From Hedera helix (taxonomy: Eukaryota > Streptophyta > Magnoliopsida > Apiales > Araliaceae), in assembly GCA_947179155.2 (NCBI GenBank), contig OX359281.1, positions 43,001,467 to 43,065,466 of the forward strand: a DNA stretch of 64,000 nt, written 5' to 3'. Within the stretch, counting starts at the first letter, position 1; each line of letters opens with the position of its first letter. Both the position numbers and the translations under genes were made by a program. The notes below the pieces were generated by a model. The model had not been told where the DNA came from, made no database searches, and was given only the letters and a program-made list of their open reading frames with translations. Shown here in pieces: positions 1 through 11,782 of the stretch.

Positions 1-25
1 AGAGATTAGTTTTAATTAATCAAAC

Positions 26-140
26 CTGATCTTCCTGGTAGATTTCGGGCAATGGTGTTCCAGTTATGAGGACCACAGCGTTCCACCACTTCCTTTAGCT
101 TCTCATCTTCTGCAGGTCTCCAATGCCCCCTGCTGCACAT
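26..140 (-). CDS. R2R3-MYB transcription factor, first exon only (runs off window)
   Basis: Reading the minus strand from the ATG at 140-138 gives 38 codons plus one base up to a GT donor at 25-24. The peptide opens MCSRGHWRPAEDEKLKEVVE and closes with NTIARNLPGRS. This is the start of the MYB R2 repeat, with the first two of its spaced tryptophans (residues 7 and 27). The MCSRGHW start is typical of R2R3-MYB subgroup 21 (MYB52/54/56/105/110/117, the LOF type), whose members are nuclear DNA-binding regulators of organ boundaries and secondary walls. In that family the first exon normally ends at GRSG, just before KSCRLRW, and the splice here falls exactly there. The rest of R2, R3 and the C-terminal domain lie left of position 1. 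Which member of the subgroup it is cannot be told from 38 residues. Confidence 0.85.
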
Positions 141-164
141 TATTATCACTACTATAATATATAT

Positions 165-215
165 TGATGAAGTCCTACTTCTAAAACCCTCTATATATAT
201 GCTATGTATATATAG
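165..215 (-). promoter_or_regulatory. Possible core promoter of the MYB gene
   Basis: Upstream of the MYB start codon the minus strand has two TATA-like stretches, around 190-200 and 205-213, 50-75 bases before the ATG. The surroundings are so rich in TA that this is only a plausible placement. Confidence 0.25.
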
Positions 216-600
216 GACTTCTCTTCCTTTTTCTTTTTTTTTTTTGATTCCCTTATTTTTTTCTCCTTCCTTTTTGACTAGCTAGATCAAGAAATTATTA
301 AAGGTTAATACGTAAATAAAAAGCAAAAACTAGAGAATTATAAAGGTGTAGTTTTCCGTTTGGGAGTAGCCCGGAAGTTTTGGACAGACAGACCTTCACC
401 AGCGATCGATTGATGCAACGTCTAGGCTAACTATATATATATATATAGCAAGAAAGAGAGGTAGATAATTGATTGCTAGGTGGGTCATAAGTAGACGTTG
501 CAGGTTAGAAATTAATTTGGGAAGACGTTTAAAGGAGAACGGAATTTACCCCACCAAGCAACCTCAACCCCTTTCTCTCTCTGAAGTATATATATATTAT

Positions 601-642
<42 letters not shown>

Positions 643-740
643 GATCAAGATATAGTAAAAAAAAATTATTTCATACTCATGGAGTAAGTGAATTTCACTT
701 GTTCCAGAAATATGGAATAATCTCTCTATAGTAAATGCTC

Positions 741-884
741 ATTATGACACGAACACACGCTGCTATATTAAATTAAGTAATCTTTGTTTTAAGTGGTTAA
801 TATTGTCACAAAAAAAAATATTACAAGAACAAAAAATATCGTTAAAACAATTATAAAATGTCGTTAAATATAAATTTGTTCTAG
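741..884 (+). repeat. Direct repeat copy A (about 145 bp)
   Basis: The stretch from ACACGAACACACGCTGC to AAATTTGTTCTAGA recurs in the same orientation at 1922-2066 with only scattered changes. The unit is AT-rich, non-coding and unidentified. It may be a piece of a dispersed element or a local duplication. Confidence 0.7.
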
Positions 885-1331
885 ACAAAAGTGATAGTTT
901 CATAAAATCGTTCTCATAATATCAATTTTTACTTGTGAAAATAATAATTCCCTACTTATTATTGAAAAAAATAAAAATTATACATATACAGAAATGGACT
1001 AATTAAATTTTGGTATATGATATATTAATTATACCAATATTTGATAGATAAGAGTTGGTATTGTAGTTAATTAGAAGTTAAATTTGAGGAAGGGCTGTAT
1101 GTAGGTACGCATGAAGTTTTAGGTCTTGATCACCTTTCAGACCTAACTTATAAACTAAACAAATTAATTAATTAACTTTAGATGCAAAATCTAGCTTTAA
1201 GAAATTATTGCACGTGAAAACTCAAGCAATTACATAAATGATTAATTAATTAAGCAGTCTTCCCGTCCGCTTAGAGAAATGCACGTGAATATTAAGGTTG
1301 TCTAGAGATGATCGTGGACTAAACCCCAAAT

Positions 1332-1582
1332 TAAACCCTTAACTTTAATCTTAAAAATCAATTTACATCCTAAATTTCATTTTGAATTAAATACATCCTA
1401 AATTTTGAGTTTTAAAATAATTTGCACCCTCTGAATTAAAAGTTAGGGTACAAATTATTTTGATTTAGAGGGTATGGAGGGTGTATTTTTTTTTCTAGCT
1501 AAAATTATAAGGTGCATTTAGTTCAAAATAAAATTCTGAGTGTACATAAACTAATTTTAGAATTAAAGTTTAAGGTTCAAAT
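1332..1582. mobile_element. Fold-back MITE-like element
   Basis: The left half (motifs such as TTAAACCCTTAACTTTAAT and TTGAATTAAATACATCCTA) pairs with the reverse complement of the right half (CCTTAAACTTTAATTCTAAA and TTGAACTAAATGCACCTTA). The whole could fold into one imperfect hairpin of about 250 bases. There is no coding capacity. No convincing target-site duplication was found, so the superfamily is open. Confidence 0.5.
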
Positions 1583-1921
1583 TCTTTCAGTAGAGATATT
1601 CTAAGTGTAAACTGAACTTTACTGCACAATTTAAGGAATTAGAAAAATAAAACAACTCATTTTTCTTTTTTGGAAATATAATCTAAAATATGATACAAAT
1701 AAAAATAGTTAACGTAATAATGATAATTTTTCTTAAGAAATGAAATATTGTTAACCAAAAAAAGAAAAGAAAAAAACAAATTAAGTAAATTTCTAAAGAA
1801 TTTAAAATTTACACTAGACAAGATTACAACTGCAATTTCTTTTTTAATCATATTAATGTTCCAATTTTAACCCATCCAATATCTTCAAAATATATTATTT
1901 TGAGTATAAATATATATACAC

Positions 1922-2066
1922 ACTAGAACACACACTACTATATTAAATTAAGTAATCCTTGTTTTAAGTGGTTAATATTATCAACAAAAAAAAAATATTG
2001 CAAGAACAAAAAATGTCGTTAAAATAATTATAAAATTATGTTAAATATAAATTTGCTCTAGAGAAC
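1922..2066 (+). repeat. Direct repeat copy B (about 145 bp)
   Basis: Second copy of the unit at 741-884, same orientation, about 1.18 kb away. The copies share a TATTAAATTAAGTAATC core and the run of A followed by TATTNCAAGAACAAAAAAT. Confidence 0.7.
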
Positions 2067-2329
2067 ATAATTTTGGTCGAACAATATCGATAGCCTTTTT
2101 TTAATCATATATAAAAGTAAAGTAGGTTTCACCTTTAGATCTAAAATGTATATACTATATTTAAGTTCTAAAAGTTTAATTTAACAAACAAGCATCATCC
2201 TATCCTATGTTTATAACTAAAAATGAGTCTTCCTTTGACCGTTGGCCTACCATTCTCCTATAGTTTGGAGAAATTGCTTGTAAAATAAGGTAAGAAGCCA
2301 AAGCCAAACCCTCTTTTCTATCTTTCACC

Positions 2330-2381
<52 letters not shown>

Positions 2382-3488
2382 GTACACTTGTCCATATAGA
2401 GAAAGGACAACACATGCAAAACAATTAAGCACCTTAACTTGGTTTTATTTGTAACTGTCTGTCATTCATAGGTAGCTAGCTAGCTAGCTTGGCCGTTTTC
2501 TTCAACAAACAAACACTACTTTCTGGACTACTTCATGACTGTTCACCAGTTTTACCTAATTTTTTTCTTTCTTCTTCTGACAATTTATCATCCATTTTCT
2601 GACAAACTAAGTAAAAGAATAGTTTTAATTGTTTACTTCGAGTTAGAGTTACTGCGCCGGATGTCAAATCAGCTGAAGATTTAAAAAAAAAGAAAAATAA
2701 AGAGAAAATAAAATAAGAAAGTCTCCCATTATGCAGGAACTCTGATCATCCTCTCTACCTCAGTATGCGAATTACGGGAGGGTAAGAAATGGTCGCAATT
2801 TTATTACAAAGACAAAATTAATCATCACTAACAGCTGTCATACAATTATATCTGGTATTAGTTAGTTTGTGATCATTCAAATAGTCTATCACGAATTACT
2901 TTCTATTATGACTATTTTTTTAAAACAATCACAAAACCCCATAACATACTTCTGATTTTCTTATTGTTATTTCTCAATCTTGTTACTCTACATTTTACAC
3001 ATGTATTATCTTAATTTGCATTATAAAAATTATTATGCCTTCAACTTTAAGAACATTAAAAATTTATTTCAAGTCTTCAAAATGAAATTTATTATTTCAT
3101 ATCTTGCCAGAGTTTTTAATGAGTAAGATTCATAATTATAGGGCATTAGGGAGATGGAGAAGGGCGGAAATTAAGTGTTTTGGAATTGATCTAGATTGTT
3201 CATATATACAGGAGCTATACATTCTTTTCTCCTTTTAAAATTAGTGATGACAAATTCTTAATGAAATTAATTTATTGTTGAGAACTTTTTGATCATAGCA
3301 AACTTGTAATGCTACATCATTCCTTATCGAAACTCATTTGATATTTTTCAATAACTATTAAAAAATCCAAACCTCGATTAAGAATTGTAGTGCAAGTTAA
3401 TCATTCGTTAATTTGTTAATTAACACCATTAAATATAATTTGATCAATAAATGCAGTCGTCCTTCACCTAATCTGGGATAAGGCTGGG

Positions 3489-3519
<31 letters not shown>

Positions 3520-3530
3520 CGCGCGCGCGC
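3489..3530. repeat. (AT)13(GC)8 compound microsatellite
   Basis: A pure AT alternation of 26 bases runs directly into 16 bases of pure GC alternation. Alternating GC tracts readily adopt Z-DNA and the AT part can cruciform. It is strikingly GC-rich for this AT-rich neighbourhood. Confidence 0.95.
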
Positions 3531-4637
3531 CAATAAGTTACTCACGTGCTCCCCGTTTAATCAAAGAAAAAAGATGGGAAATGTGCTACTTTTGAGTGCA
3601 ACTCACTTTTGAGGCTATGGCATTAGGTAGGAGAAAATGATGTAAATGTCATTGATGGCTTGGATATATTCCTTCAAGTGGATTTTTATACTAACCTTAA
3701 TGGAAATGTAACACCTTTGCACTGTATTTGAACCTTTCTTTTATCAACTCCAGGCCAAAAGTATACATACATATTTTCAATGTAAATGGCCAAAAGAACA
3801 AATATCTTATGACACTAGCTATTTTAGAATAGACTAGATGAATAGCAGTATATGTACAAGGTAAAAATTCCACATTTCTATCAGCTAGCTAGACGTTGAG
3901 TTGAACAAATCATTTGATCAAATGAAGAATTAATTAATGCACTAATTAAAGGCCATTTCTTTCGGCCTAAGCGTTGATTTAGTGCTTATAAGCTCTCAAT
4001 TCTAGCTAAGATGATCGATTGCAACATTGTGTCGCTTTCAAAATTGACTAATGACTAATGGAGCTAGTTAGCTAGCTAGCGCGTTTAACCTCATAACAAA
4101 CCTTTTGACTATGTTACATATATATGGATTAAGGTGCGGGAAGCAAAGCAAGCGGATGTTGATAATATCTAACTGTCATATCTGTCTATTATTAGCATAA
4201 TAAAATGCAAAGACATGGTGTAAAATGATTCAGATTTTAGATAAGACTGCTTGAAACGCACGCAAGTAATATTGTTTAAAGTTTTAATGTTATTCGAGAT
4301 AATTTAGTGAAAAAATTAATATCAAATATTTCAACTTAGTTTGAAGATAATAGATAATTAGTGGTGTATATTTAAGTTGATTAATAAGGAAAGACCACTA
4401 ATTAAGTGGATTATTTTTAATCTAGTCCACATTGAAAGTTTGATGAGCACCCAGTTCCCATGCCACCGAGAATTCCACAAAGGCATAAATTACTCATTAT
4501 TAGTCCTCTAATGTGTTCCAAAACTAGTGCATATAGTCAAAAATAATTCATATAGTAATAGACAAAATAACTTGAACTGCTGCAGCATAATTAATTCCAG
4601 TCTGCACATGAAATTAACAAAGTTTTCCTGGATCAAA

Positions 4638-5726
4638 TTTTCTATAACAAAATTTTAATGTATTTTTATTACAAGACTTATAATAATATTTTTTAGGATC
4701 TATGGCGATGATTTGTCCCGTCAACGTAGCCCTATTTTATGTCGCCGGGACAAATTATCACTATAGACTAGAGATGCACAAAAAGCCTACGGTCCACAGG
4801 GTGGTCTGGCCTGGTCTGAGTCCGGCCTGGTCAAAGCTCGGACCGGGTTGGTCCGACCTACAGTCTTTGAACAGGTTGCTATTTTGACGTAAAAGTCCGG
4901 CTTGGCCCAGCTTACGAAAAAGACCGGTTTGGCCCGGCCTATGCAAAAACCCAGCCTAGCCTACGCAGAGGACCGACCTGGCCCAATCTACGCAGAGGAC
5001 CGACCCAGCCTAGCTAATTCGTTTTAACTATAAACTATAACTTGATATATATAAGCAACAAAAAGACGGATGAAGGGAAAAAATGGTTCATTGTAAGGAG
5101 ATAATAAATTTTGAAAAAGTTTGTTTGGCTTTTCTATTCATTGTACTAATCACAATTGGTTGACAAATCCGGTTAATGTTGTAAAACTTTTTCAGTTTTA
5201 AAATAGAATTAATTAATTTGGATATTCTAAAATTAATTTTAAAATATATTTAAATTTAAAATTGATTCATTATTTATTATTGATTAATTACTCATTTTTA
5301 ATTTTTTGTCAATATATTTAATTAATATAGTAGTTAATTTATTTAATATTTATATTTCACATTAAAAATTAGTTGATTATATTTTTAGGCCTGACCCAAA
5401 GACTGGTCTGGCCTGGCCCGGCCTAAGGACTGGCCTGACCCGACTTAAGGACTGGTCTGACCTGACCCAAAACCTGACCCGGCTTAGTCTACAGGTCTGA
5501 CTCGGTTTGGCCTACAGGCCTCAAAAGGCCAAACTTTGATCGAGAAACCCGACCTGGCCCGGCTTACAGGCCCAAAAGTCAAAGTCTGGTCTGGTCAACG
5601 GCCAAAGACTACCAGGCTTAGGCCAGACCGGATCAGTCCAGTCTACTGTGCATGTCTACTATAGATACTAAAAAGTGTTATTATAAACCTTATAACAAAA
5701 ATACAAAAGAAAATTATTACAAAAAA
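4638..5726. mobile_element. Fold-back MITE interrupted by a hAT element
   Basis: With the hAT element at 4769-5658 set aside, the flanks form one long near-palindrome of about 200 bases. The left arm (4638 to about 4725) contains TTATAATAATATTTTTTAG, GATCTATGGCGATGATTTG and TCCCG. The reverse complement of the right flank contains TTTATAATAACACTTTTTAG, TATCTATAGTGATAATTTG and TCCCG. The arms meet around 4728-4745. There is no coding capacity. The outer ends are set by where pairing fades, and no target duplication could be fixed. Confidence 0.65.
4769..5658. mobile_element. Non-autonomous hAT element, 890 bp
   Basis: The ends are short inverted repeats, TAGAGATGCACA on the left and TGTGCATGTCTA on the right (11 of 12 pairing). 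They are flanked by 8-bp direct repeats CTATAGAC (4761-4768) and CTATAGAT (5659-5666). The 8-bp duplication and a TAGNGNTG-like terminus are hallmarks of hAT transposons. Both subterminal zones (4786-5020 and 5390-5640) are packed with degenerate GGCCTGGCCC / GACCTGACCC repeats around an AT-rich core of about 360 bp. Such subterminal arrays serve as transposase binding sites in hAT elements. No transposase frame is present, so it must move in trans. It sits inside the fold-back element at 4638-5726. Confidence 0.8.
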
Positions 5727-6216
5727 TTAAAAGCCTATTTTCCGTGGGGATGAATTAAAAAAAAGGCTAAATGCCAAAATTAGACCTCCATTCACATCAT
5801 TGGTATTCATTGATGATACTTGTACAAGTTAAAAGGCCAAAAGTGATGGTAAATTGGTAAAATACTAGTACAAGTTGAGAGGCTAAAGGAGATGGGATAT
5901 TGGTAAATTACTGTTAATCTAAAATCTTATCTTATTCAATTACGTAAATGCCCTTTTACTCATTTAATGCAAAAGCTGTTTTCCGATAGAAGTAATAATA
6001 ACCGGCAGTCGGGTCACAAGAAAGGATGTCAATTTGTTGAAGTTTAAGTTTGTTTTTTCTGACAACCATGATTGCAAATGTTTCATAACCCAAACGGACT
6101 TTAAGTTTTACAGCCAACTAGATAAAACTAGACAACATTTAGGTACAAACTAAACATATCTAAACCACGAAAATACCATTAAAAAAAAGGTACTAAATTT
6201 TACAATGCCAGATGAA

Positions 6217-9200
6217 TCAAAAACCCCTACTTCTCGGGGCATCTTGTCGCCAATTCGCCGGCGGTTGCCCAGCCTGAGGCACCGAGGTTCCATACAACTG
6301 TTCTACATTTAGCTGTCTTCCTAAACTACCAGGCTGGAATCCCCGAGGCCGTGCCCATCTACCGCCCTGCTGCCAAGATGGGTTAATATCCATGTTTATT
6401 GGAGGCATTGCAACGGTCTGAACCCCTACTTGTGGCGACGTAAGTTTGTGTGGGGCTAATGACCCTAGAGGTTGATTAACGATATGAGGGTGCTTTGGCT
6501 GGTGAGAGCTATGACCAGTGGTGGGTGCGTGCGGAATTTGCTGTTGTTGGATGTCCGGTCGCCACTCTGGTATGTCGTCATCGTCATCATTCCATGCGTG
6601 AATTCCAAGCTCAATGCCTCTTTTGTCCTGCCAAGTCCTAGGAATATTATCACTATGTCCAGTTTGCCCATATTTTTGTATTAGCTCTCTCATTTGGTGT
6701 GGGTTAAACGAGGTCAATCTTGATGGCTGAGATGAATCCCTACTAGGCACAGATGAGGTTGATTTGCTAGAGAAGTTAAACTCCGGCAAGTCATCGTCAT
6801 CCCGGGCAGCTCCCGGACCAAACCCAGGGGGGATATCATCATCATCAACAGCATCATTATTGGGCGTGGATCTCATAGGAGGTTGGCCAAAGGGCATGGG
6901 AGTTGTTGATGCCTTATTCAAGTTTACATTTGTATCCTTTTCTTGTCTCCTAGACATTAAGTGTTGCTTTTTAAAACTATGTTTATAGTGTGAAGTTGAG
7001 TTTGGTGATATTGCGGAACTTATATGAGCCCTTCTCCATACAACTACACCAATTAAGCCATCATCTGTTGTCTTAGTTATCTCTGTCTGGTCCTTTGCGA
7101 GATGTTTGCCGAGCATTTCGAGTATCTTTGGGTGAGGCGGGGTGAGATAAAGCTCCATCCCTGCCGTCGGTTCAGCAAATCCTAACCTCTCATCAAGAAC
7201 ATATGAATCTATAACCTGTATTTCGAAAAATAAATAAATACATAAATATACAAAAATAAAATACTAATTTGGACAAGAAAATAATGGGTTTAGATCTATG
7301 GCCAAAAGGGTATAAAATTAAAATAATTTACCTCGCGGAGGCTTGCTTGGTCATCCTCAGAGGACCCTGGCTTCAATACAAAGTGGACAACCTGTAACAG
7401 AAAGATTCTCATCAAGAAGATTAAATCAATAAAAGTATTTACATGCATCGAAAAGTTCAGAGTTTTTAAATTTTAAAAACAAGCCTTTAATTTTCCTCTT
7501 CCAGTCTTTCCCACACAAGTATATGTCAAACAAGAGATGACTACTTAAAATCAATCACATAATTTTATAAAGGTGCTCTTTTTATGCAACCTATTTGCCC
7601 ACAAGGCATAAATGATTTCTTTATTTAAAATTTACTGGAGAACAGAGGACAAACTAATCTCTCATCTCCACAGAGATCTGGATAGTTCATCAAAATAGCT
7701 GATCCAAAATATAAGAAAATTGAAACCCTTTTAGGTTTCAATCCTTCTATTGCAAAAGAAACTGAGATAATTTGATCCATTTTTGCTTCTTCAGATTCAA
7801 ATCTCTTTGCAAAGTTACAAATACCAAATCAGCGTACACAACCCCACAGCATCTCATCAGCCATTCCAAAACACTGCACTTTCGGAAGGGCTGATGATGT
7901 GCAATGGTTCCAACATTAGGCCATATTTGATTCAATTTATACCTTTAAGACTTGAGGGTAATTCACTGTCACACGGGGACAAGATTGAAAAAAGGGAGAA
8001 ATGGTGAAGAGCAAAGATATTCTTATAATGAGATCACATGTAAAGTTGTTGGAGATTCTGTAATTTTAACTTCATATATAAGTTGGTTCACAACAGTAAC
8101 GCCATACATGCTCCTTAGCCTAAAACAAATGTCACTTGCCATCAATGGTTGAACGCTACACTGTACTTTTAGTAACAAAGTACTAAAAAAACACCTAAGC
8201 AGGAGATAAATTCGAATTACAACGAGATTAAAGGGGACTTGAGATACCATGACTGCACGACTTCGCGACATTGGAAGTTCTTGAAGGAATTTTTCAAACG
8301 CATCAAGTCTGACTCTACCCTTGATTTCAAGAGAGCTTGCCCACTCCTTTGTTGATGTTTTTTCACCACTGTGAGACCAATAACAGATCAGCAAAACAGC
8401 CATAATAATTGAATTACAGAACAAACTAAGAATTTAACAAATTCCCCTCTTCCAAGGAACTGTGACTAAAGATGTCAAAAACAAAAACTCTTCTATTATT
8501 ATCTTCAAAAGATTGCAGTTGTTGGAACTGATGAAAGCAAAAAGAAAATCCACACTATAGCTTCAGTGAACATGATTAAGCTAAAAGTTAAGATATCAGT
8601 TGAAACTGTGTATCTTCGTCATGTCAGGAAGACATGCATTTCAAAACTATCACATTACTGAATACAAAATTATGGCTGCCAACAAGGATGAAAACAAATG
8701 TGAAACAGATAAGGAACAAAAGGTAGACAGCATAAAGTAGAGAAAAAGTGAACTAACAGGAAGCTACGACAGATAAATCCTGCATAATTGTACTCAATGT
8801 TCTAAAAGACGTTAATAGAGAGGCGGGCGGCCGGGGGGGGCCTAGCGTCTAAGGGGCCTAGGCAGAATTTTTTATTTTAAGCTAATTTTAATATTTTATC
8901 TTACATTTATCCAAATAAAACAATAATATAAAGAAAAACAATCTATAATAAAAATAATAAAGGCATTTGCTTAAAGTTCAAACACATATCTATATTGCCA
9001 ATGTCAAAGTTCAAACACAAACATGCAATCAAAGTTCAAACACAAACAAATAATAAAAAATATAAACTAATAGTCATCATCTCCATATCCCTCTATATCT
9101 CTAACTCTTATTTTCCATATCCCTCCAAGATAATGTCCTCATCGAACTCACACTTATACTCATCTCTTTCTTCCTCCGTGTCATCATCAGACAAAAAATA

Positions 9201-11782
9201 TTCTTCATAGAGTTCTCTTACTCCAACATTTTCACTACTTCTCCTAAACCCTAGCACGCTATCTATTTCGGATACTTCACCAACCGCCTCTCAAGTAAGG
9301 CCCGAACAAAACTCAACTTCATCATCCACTCACACGACGTCGTTTTGTAGCTTAGTTATTAAAATAAAATAAAAACAATTGCAGCCCTAATTTCTCCGCC
9401 TTACCCGCTTAGGCTCGTCTAAGTTCCTGGAGGGATTTTTTTTCCGTCTTGAGCATAGGCGAGGCGCCGGCGGGAGCCTATCGCCTAGGCGTGGCGGCAA
9501 GGGGGGCCCTAGTGCCTAGGCAGGGATTTTTAAAACACTGATTGTACTCTACCCAAGTGAAAAGATACATACCTTCTAAACAAGCCAATAACTATAACCG
9601 AGGCTGAAATTTGTAGCTGGAGTGCCCCCTCCCAGACATGTTCAGCCATAGATGTTTTATCAAGAGTTGAGTGCTTTTGTTCCACCGGATGATCACTAGA
9701 TTTAACATCCAACTCCAATTCTGTGATTTTCATATCTTTTTTTGTAGCCTTACCTATCTTGGTATCACCAGGATCTTTGTAAGCAGGATTAGAAGCCATC
9801 AATTTATCACCAGTTTCTGATTTTACCTTCTCCGAGGAAGGTTTTGTCTGACCAGCGTCCACCGCTAAATTGTCAAACGGTGGTTCAGAATTAAGGGATT
9901 CCATAAATTCATCTAGGGAGACAATTGGTGGTAGAAATTCTGCATCCTTGAATTCATCTTCAATTAACCCTTGCATTAAATCGGTCCCATCAGCAGGAAT
10001 AGTAAGGCTATATGAAGAATCCTGGTTATCCAAACTACCTTTCTCACTTTCAACATTTTTTGGGTCTTTAACTTCTTCATTCTCAGACGAGGAAGGAGCT
10101 ACTGTCTCCTTCTTGTCTTTTGGTAGGATCGGAGTGAATGTAGTTGTCCCAACAGAAACTTCCACCGAAACACTGTCATCTTGTTCAACTTCCACTTGGT
10201 ACTCCCCCTTGTGAGTTTTTTTAACCAGACGTCTTCTATCACCATCTGAATCAGGTAAAACTATCATTTGAGCAAGCTCTTCAGCCTTCGCCATTCGCCA
10301 CTCAGAAAGTTCTTTCGAAGCAAGTTCCTCTGCCGTCATTGAACACAATTTTTCAGGGGAAATCTCACCAGACATAACTCTCTCTCTCAATTCTGGATTA
10401 TTTCGATCTTTCAAATTAAACATAAGAGACCTACCCTTCTCTTTGTACTTCTTATTTACACCTCCAAATAATTTGAAAAGTTCTGCTTCAATTTTGAAAG
10501 CCAAATTTTCAGGTGATTGAAGATTTTTCTCACCTCCATCTCCACCAGCATCCGCATGTTCGGCAGCTTGTACCTCCTTTGCTTCATTTTTTAAACACTC
10601 GGGAGACTTAACCTTTTGCTCATCCCCATCTTCACCTACATCCACATGTTGGGTAGCTTGAACCTTCTTTGGTTCCACCACCTCAATATCCATGTCCCAT
10701 GCCCAAGAAAGACCATTTCCCCGTAAAAGCTCATCTTTTGCGAAGAAATTGTCAGTGAATGAAACATCACCATCAGGCAAAACAGCATTGTATAGGGAGT
10801 CTTGCCCACTACTTTTCCAGGTTTGTGGAGAATTTACAACACCCTCATGAGTAGAAGCCTCAGCAAACGAGTTTTGACCGTCAATGGGTTTATCAGCAGA
10901 ACACGTTCCTTTAGAGTGCATGTTTTCATGTACACCGGCAGCATCAACAGGGGTAGAAGCGGACTCAGCAAGTTTGGAATCCTCTGATGTTTGAGTAGGA
11001 GTAATATCTACTTTATGCGGAGAATACTTCTCTTGCTTAGCAGTCTTATTCTGGTTCTGACGTACCAAAGCCAACGCAGCAGCTAATGATTCTCTCATTT
11101 TGGACCTCACAGCTTCAAATGACTCTGATTGGATCTTGCGCGGTGCTTCCATTTGTACAGTGCGCCCCTTTGGAGTCTGAACCCGCTGCGTCCCAGATTT
11201 ATTTGAAATGGATTCATTTCGTACCATTTTCTTGTTTGGTGCAGGTGAATTTTGTGACCCAGATGCACTGGACATAGATTGCAAATGCACAGCCTTTTTA
11301 TTTGTAGCAGAGTTGTGCAGCGACCCAGGTGAACTTAAAAGGGGTTCCATATGTGCACGCTTGTTAGGCATTGATAACTGTTGTTGAACAGAGTTATTAA
11401 ACATCGGTTCTACAGCCTTCCGTTTATTTGGATACAACTTTTGGGACGCTAGATTATTCGAACCGGGGTACGTCTCTCTATCTTTCTGGATTGGCAATAG
11501 CTTTTGTGACCCCATATTGTCCAGTATGGGTTCCATGTTCCCCAGATGCCTATTTGACACGGTCAAGTTCTGTGACCCAGGAATGTAGGATATCTGGTCC
11601 ACCAGTTGCATCTGTTGGTTTGAAATTGCAAACTGGTGTGTTGCAGCATCAGTGGACATTGGTCCCATCATACCCATCTTCATATTTAATAATGATGAGT
11701 CTAAATTGACATAAGCGGGTTCCAGCTGACCCATGTCCCCATTCAGTATAGATAATTGCTGAGAAACAAGATTGTTGGACAT
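6217..11782 (-). CDS. BDR: TFIIS-central / SPOC domain protein (BORDER-like transcription factor)
   Basis: Four coding exons fit on the minus strand: 11782-9573, 8368-8248, 7391-7332 and 7215-6217. All introns are GT-AG and phases agree, giving about 1129 residues. The start is the first ATG after an in-frame TAA. The N-terminus is Gln/Asn/Met-rich with degenerate repeats (about residues 50-215). A TFIIS central domain follows (about 428-507, LAFKIEAELFKLFGG through ELSEWRMAKAEE). A SPOC domain spans the exon junctions (about 710-850, VWEGALQLQISAS to VVWRRAH). The C-terminus has acidic DDDD clusters, PPGFGPG and a Gly/Arg-rich tail. This architecture matches plant BORDER proteins, nuclear factors that promote RNA polymerase II pausing at gene borders, and is related to yeast Bye1 without its PHD finger. 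No frameshift or stop is seen. BORDER identity rests on domain order and remembered family sequence. Confidence 0.85.
8795..9540. mobile_element. Non-autonomous hAT element in the first coding intron of the BORDER-like gene
   Basis: The termini CAATGTTCTAAAA (left) and TTTTAAAACACTG (right) form an inverted repeat of the CARTGTTYTAAAA type. Identical 8-bp sequences ATTGTACT lie outside (8787-8794 and 9541-9548). Reading one base differently gives 9 bp, so a Mutator-type origin is a weaker alternative. GC-rich blocks with GCCTAGGCG-like repeats lie just inside both ends (8820-8870 and 9405-9520) around an AT-rich centre. There is no transposase. It lies wholly inside the 1204-bp intron (9572-8369), 24 bases from the donor, so the spliced message is unaffected on paper. 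Confidence 0.8.

Larger units (their letters stand above)
141..4637. other. Gene-free upstream region with microsatellites
   Basis: I see no gene here. The stretch is AT-rich and lies upstream of the MYB exon. It holds (TG)5(TA)15 at 601-640, a (TA)20 run at 2333-2373, an (AT)n(GC)n tract at 3489-3530, a pair of direct repeats (741-884 and 1922-2066), a fold-back element (1332-1582) and several GCTA-rich short runs (near 2472-2488 and 4066-4080). Short reading frames inside it look like chance. Confidence 0.6.

Noticed and set aside
469..687. 72-codon plus-strand frame near the MYB upstream region
   Set aside because: Ends in a (TG)(TA) microsatellite coding only YIYIYI; chance frame.
9870..11709. 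Several plus-strand frames opposite the BORDER-like exon
   Set aside because: Antisense shadows of the minus-strand coding exon; no family similarity.
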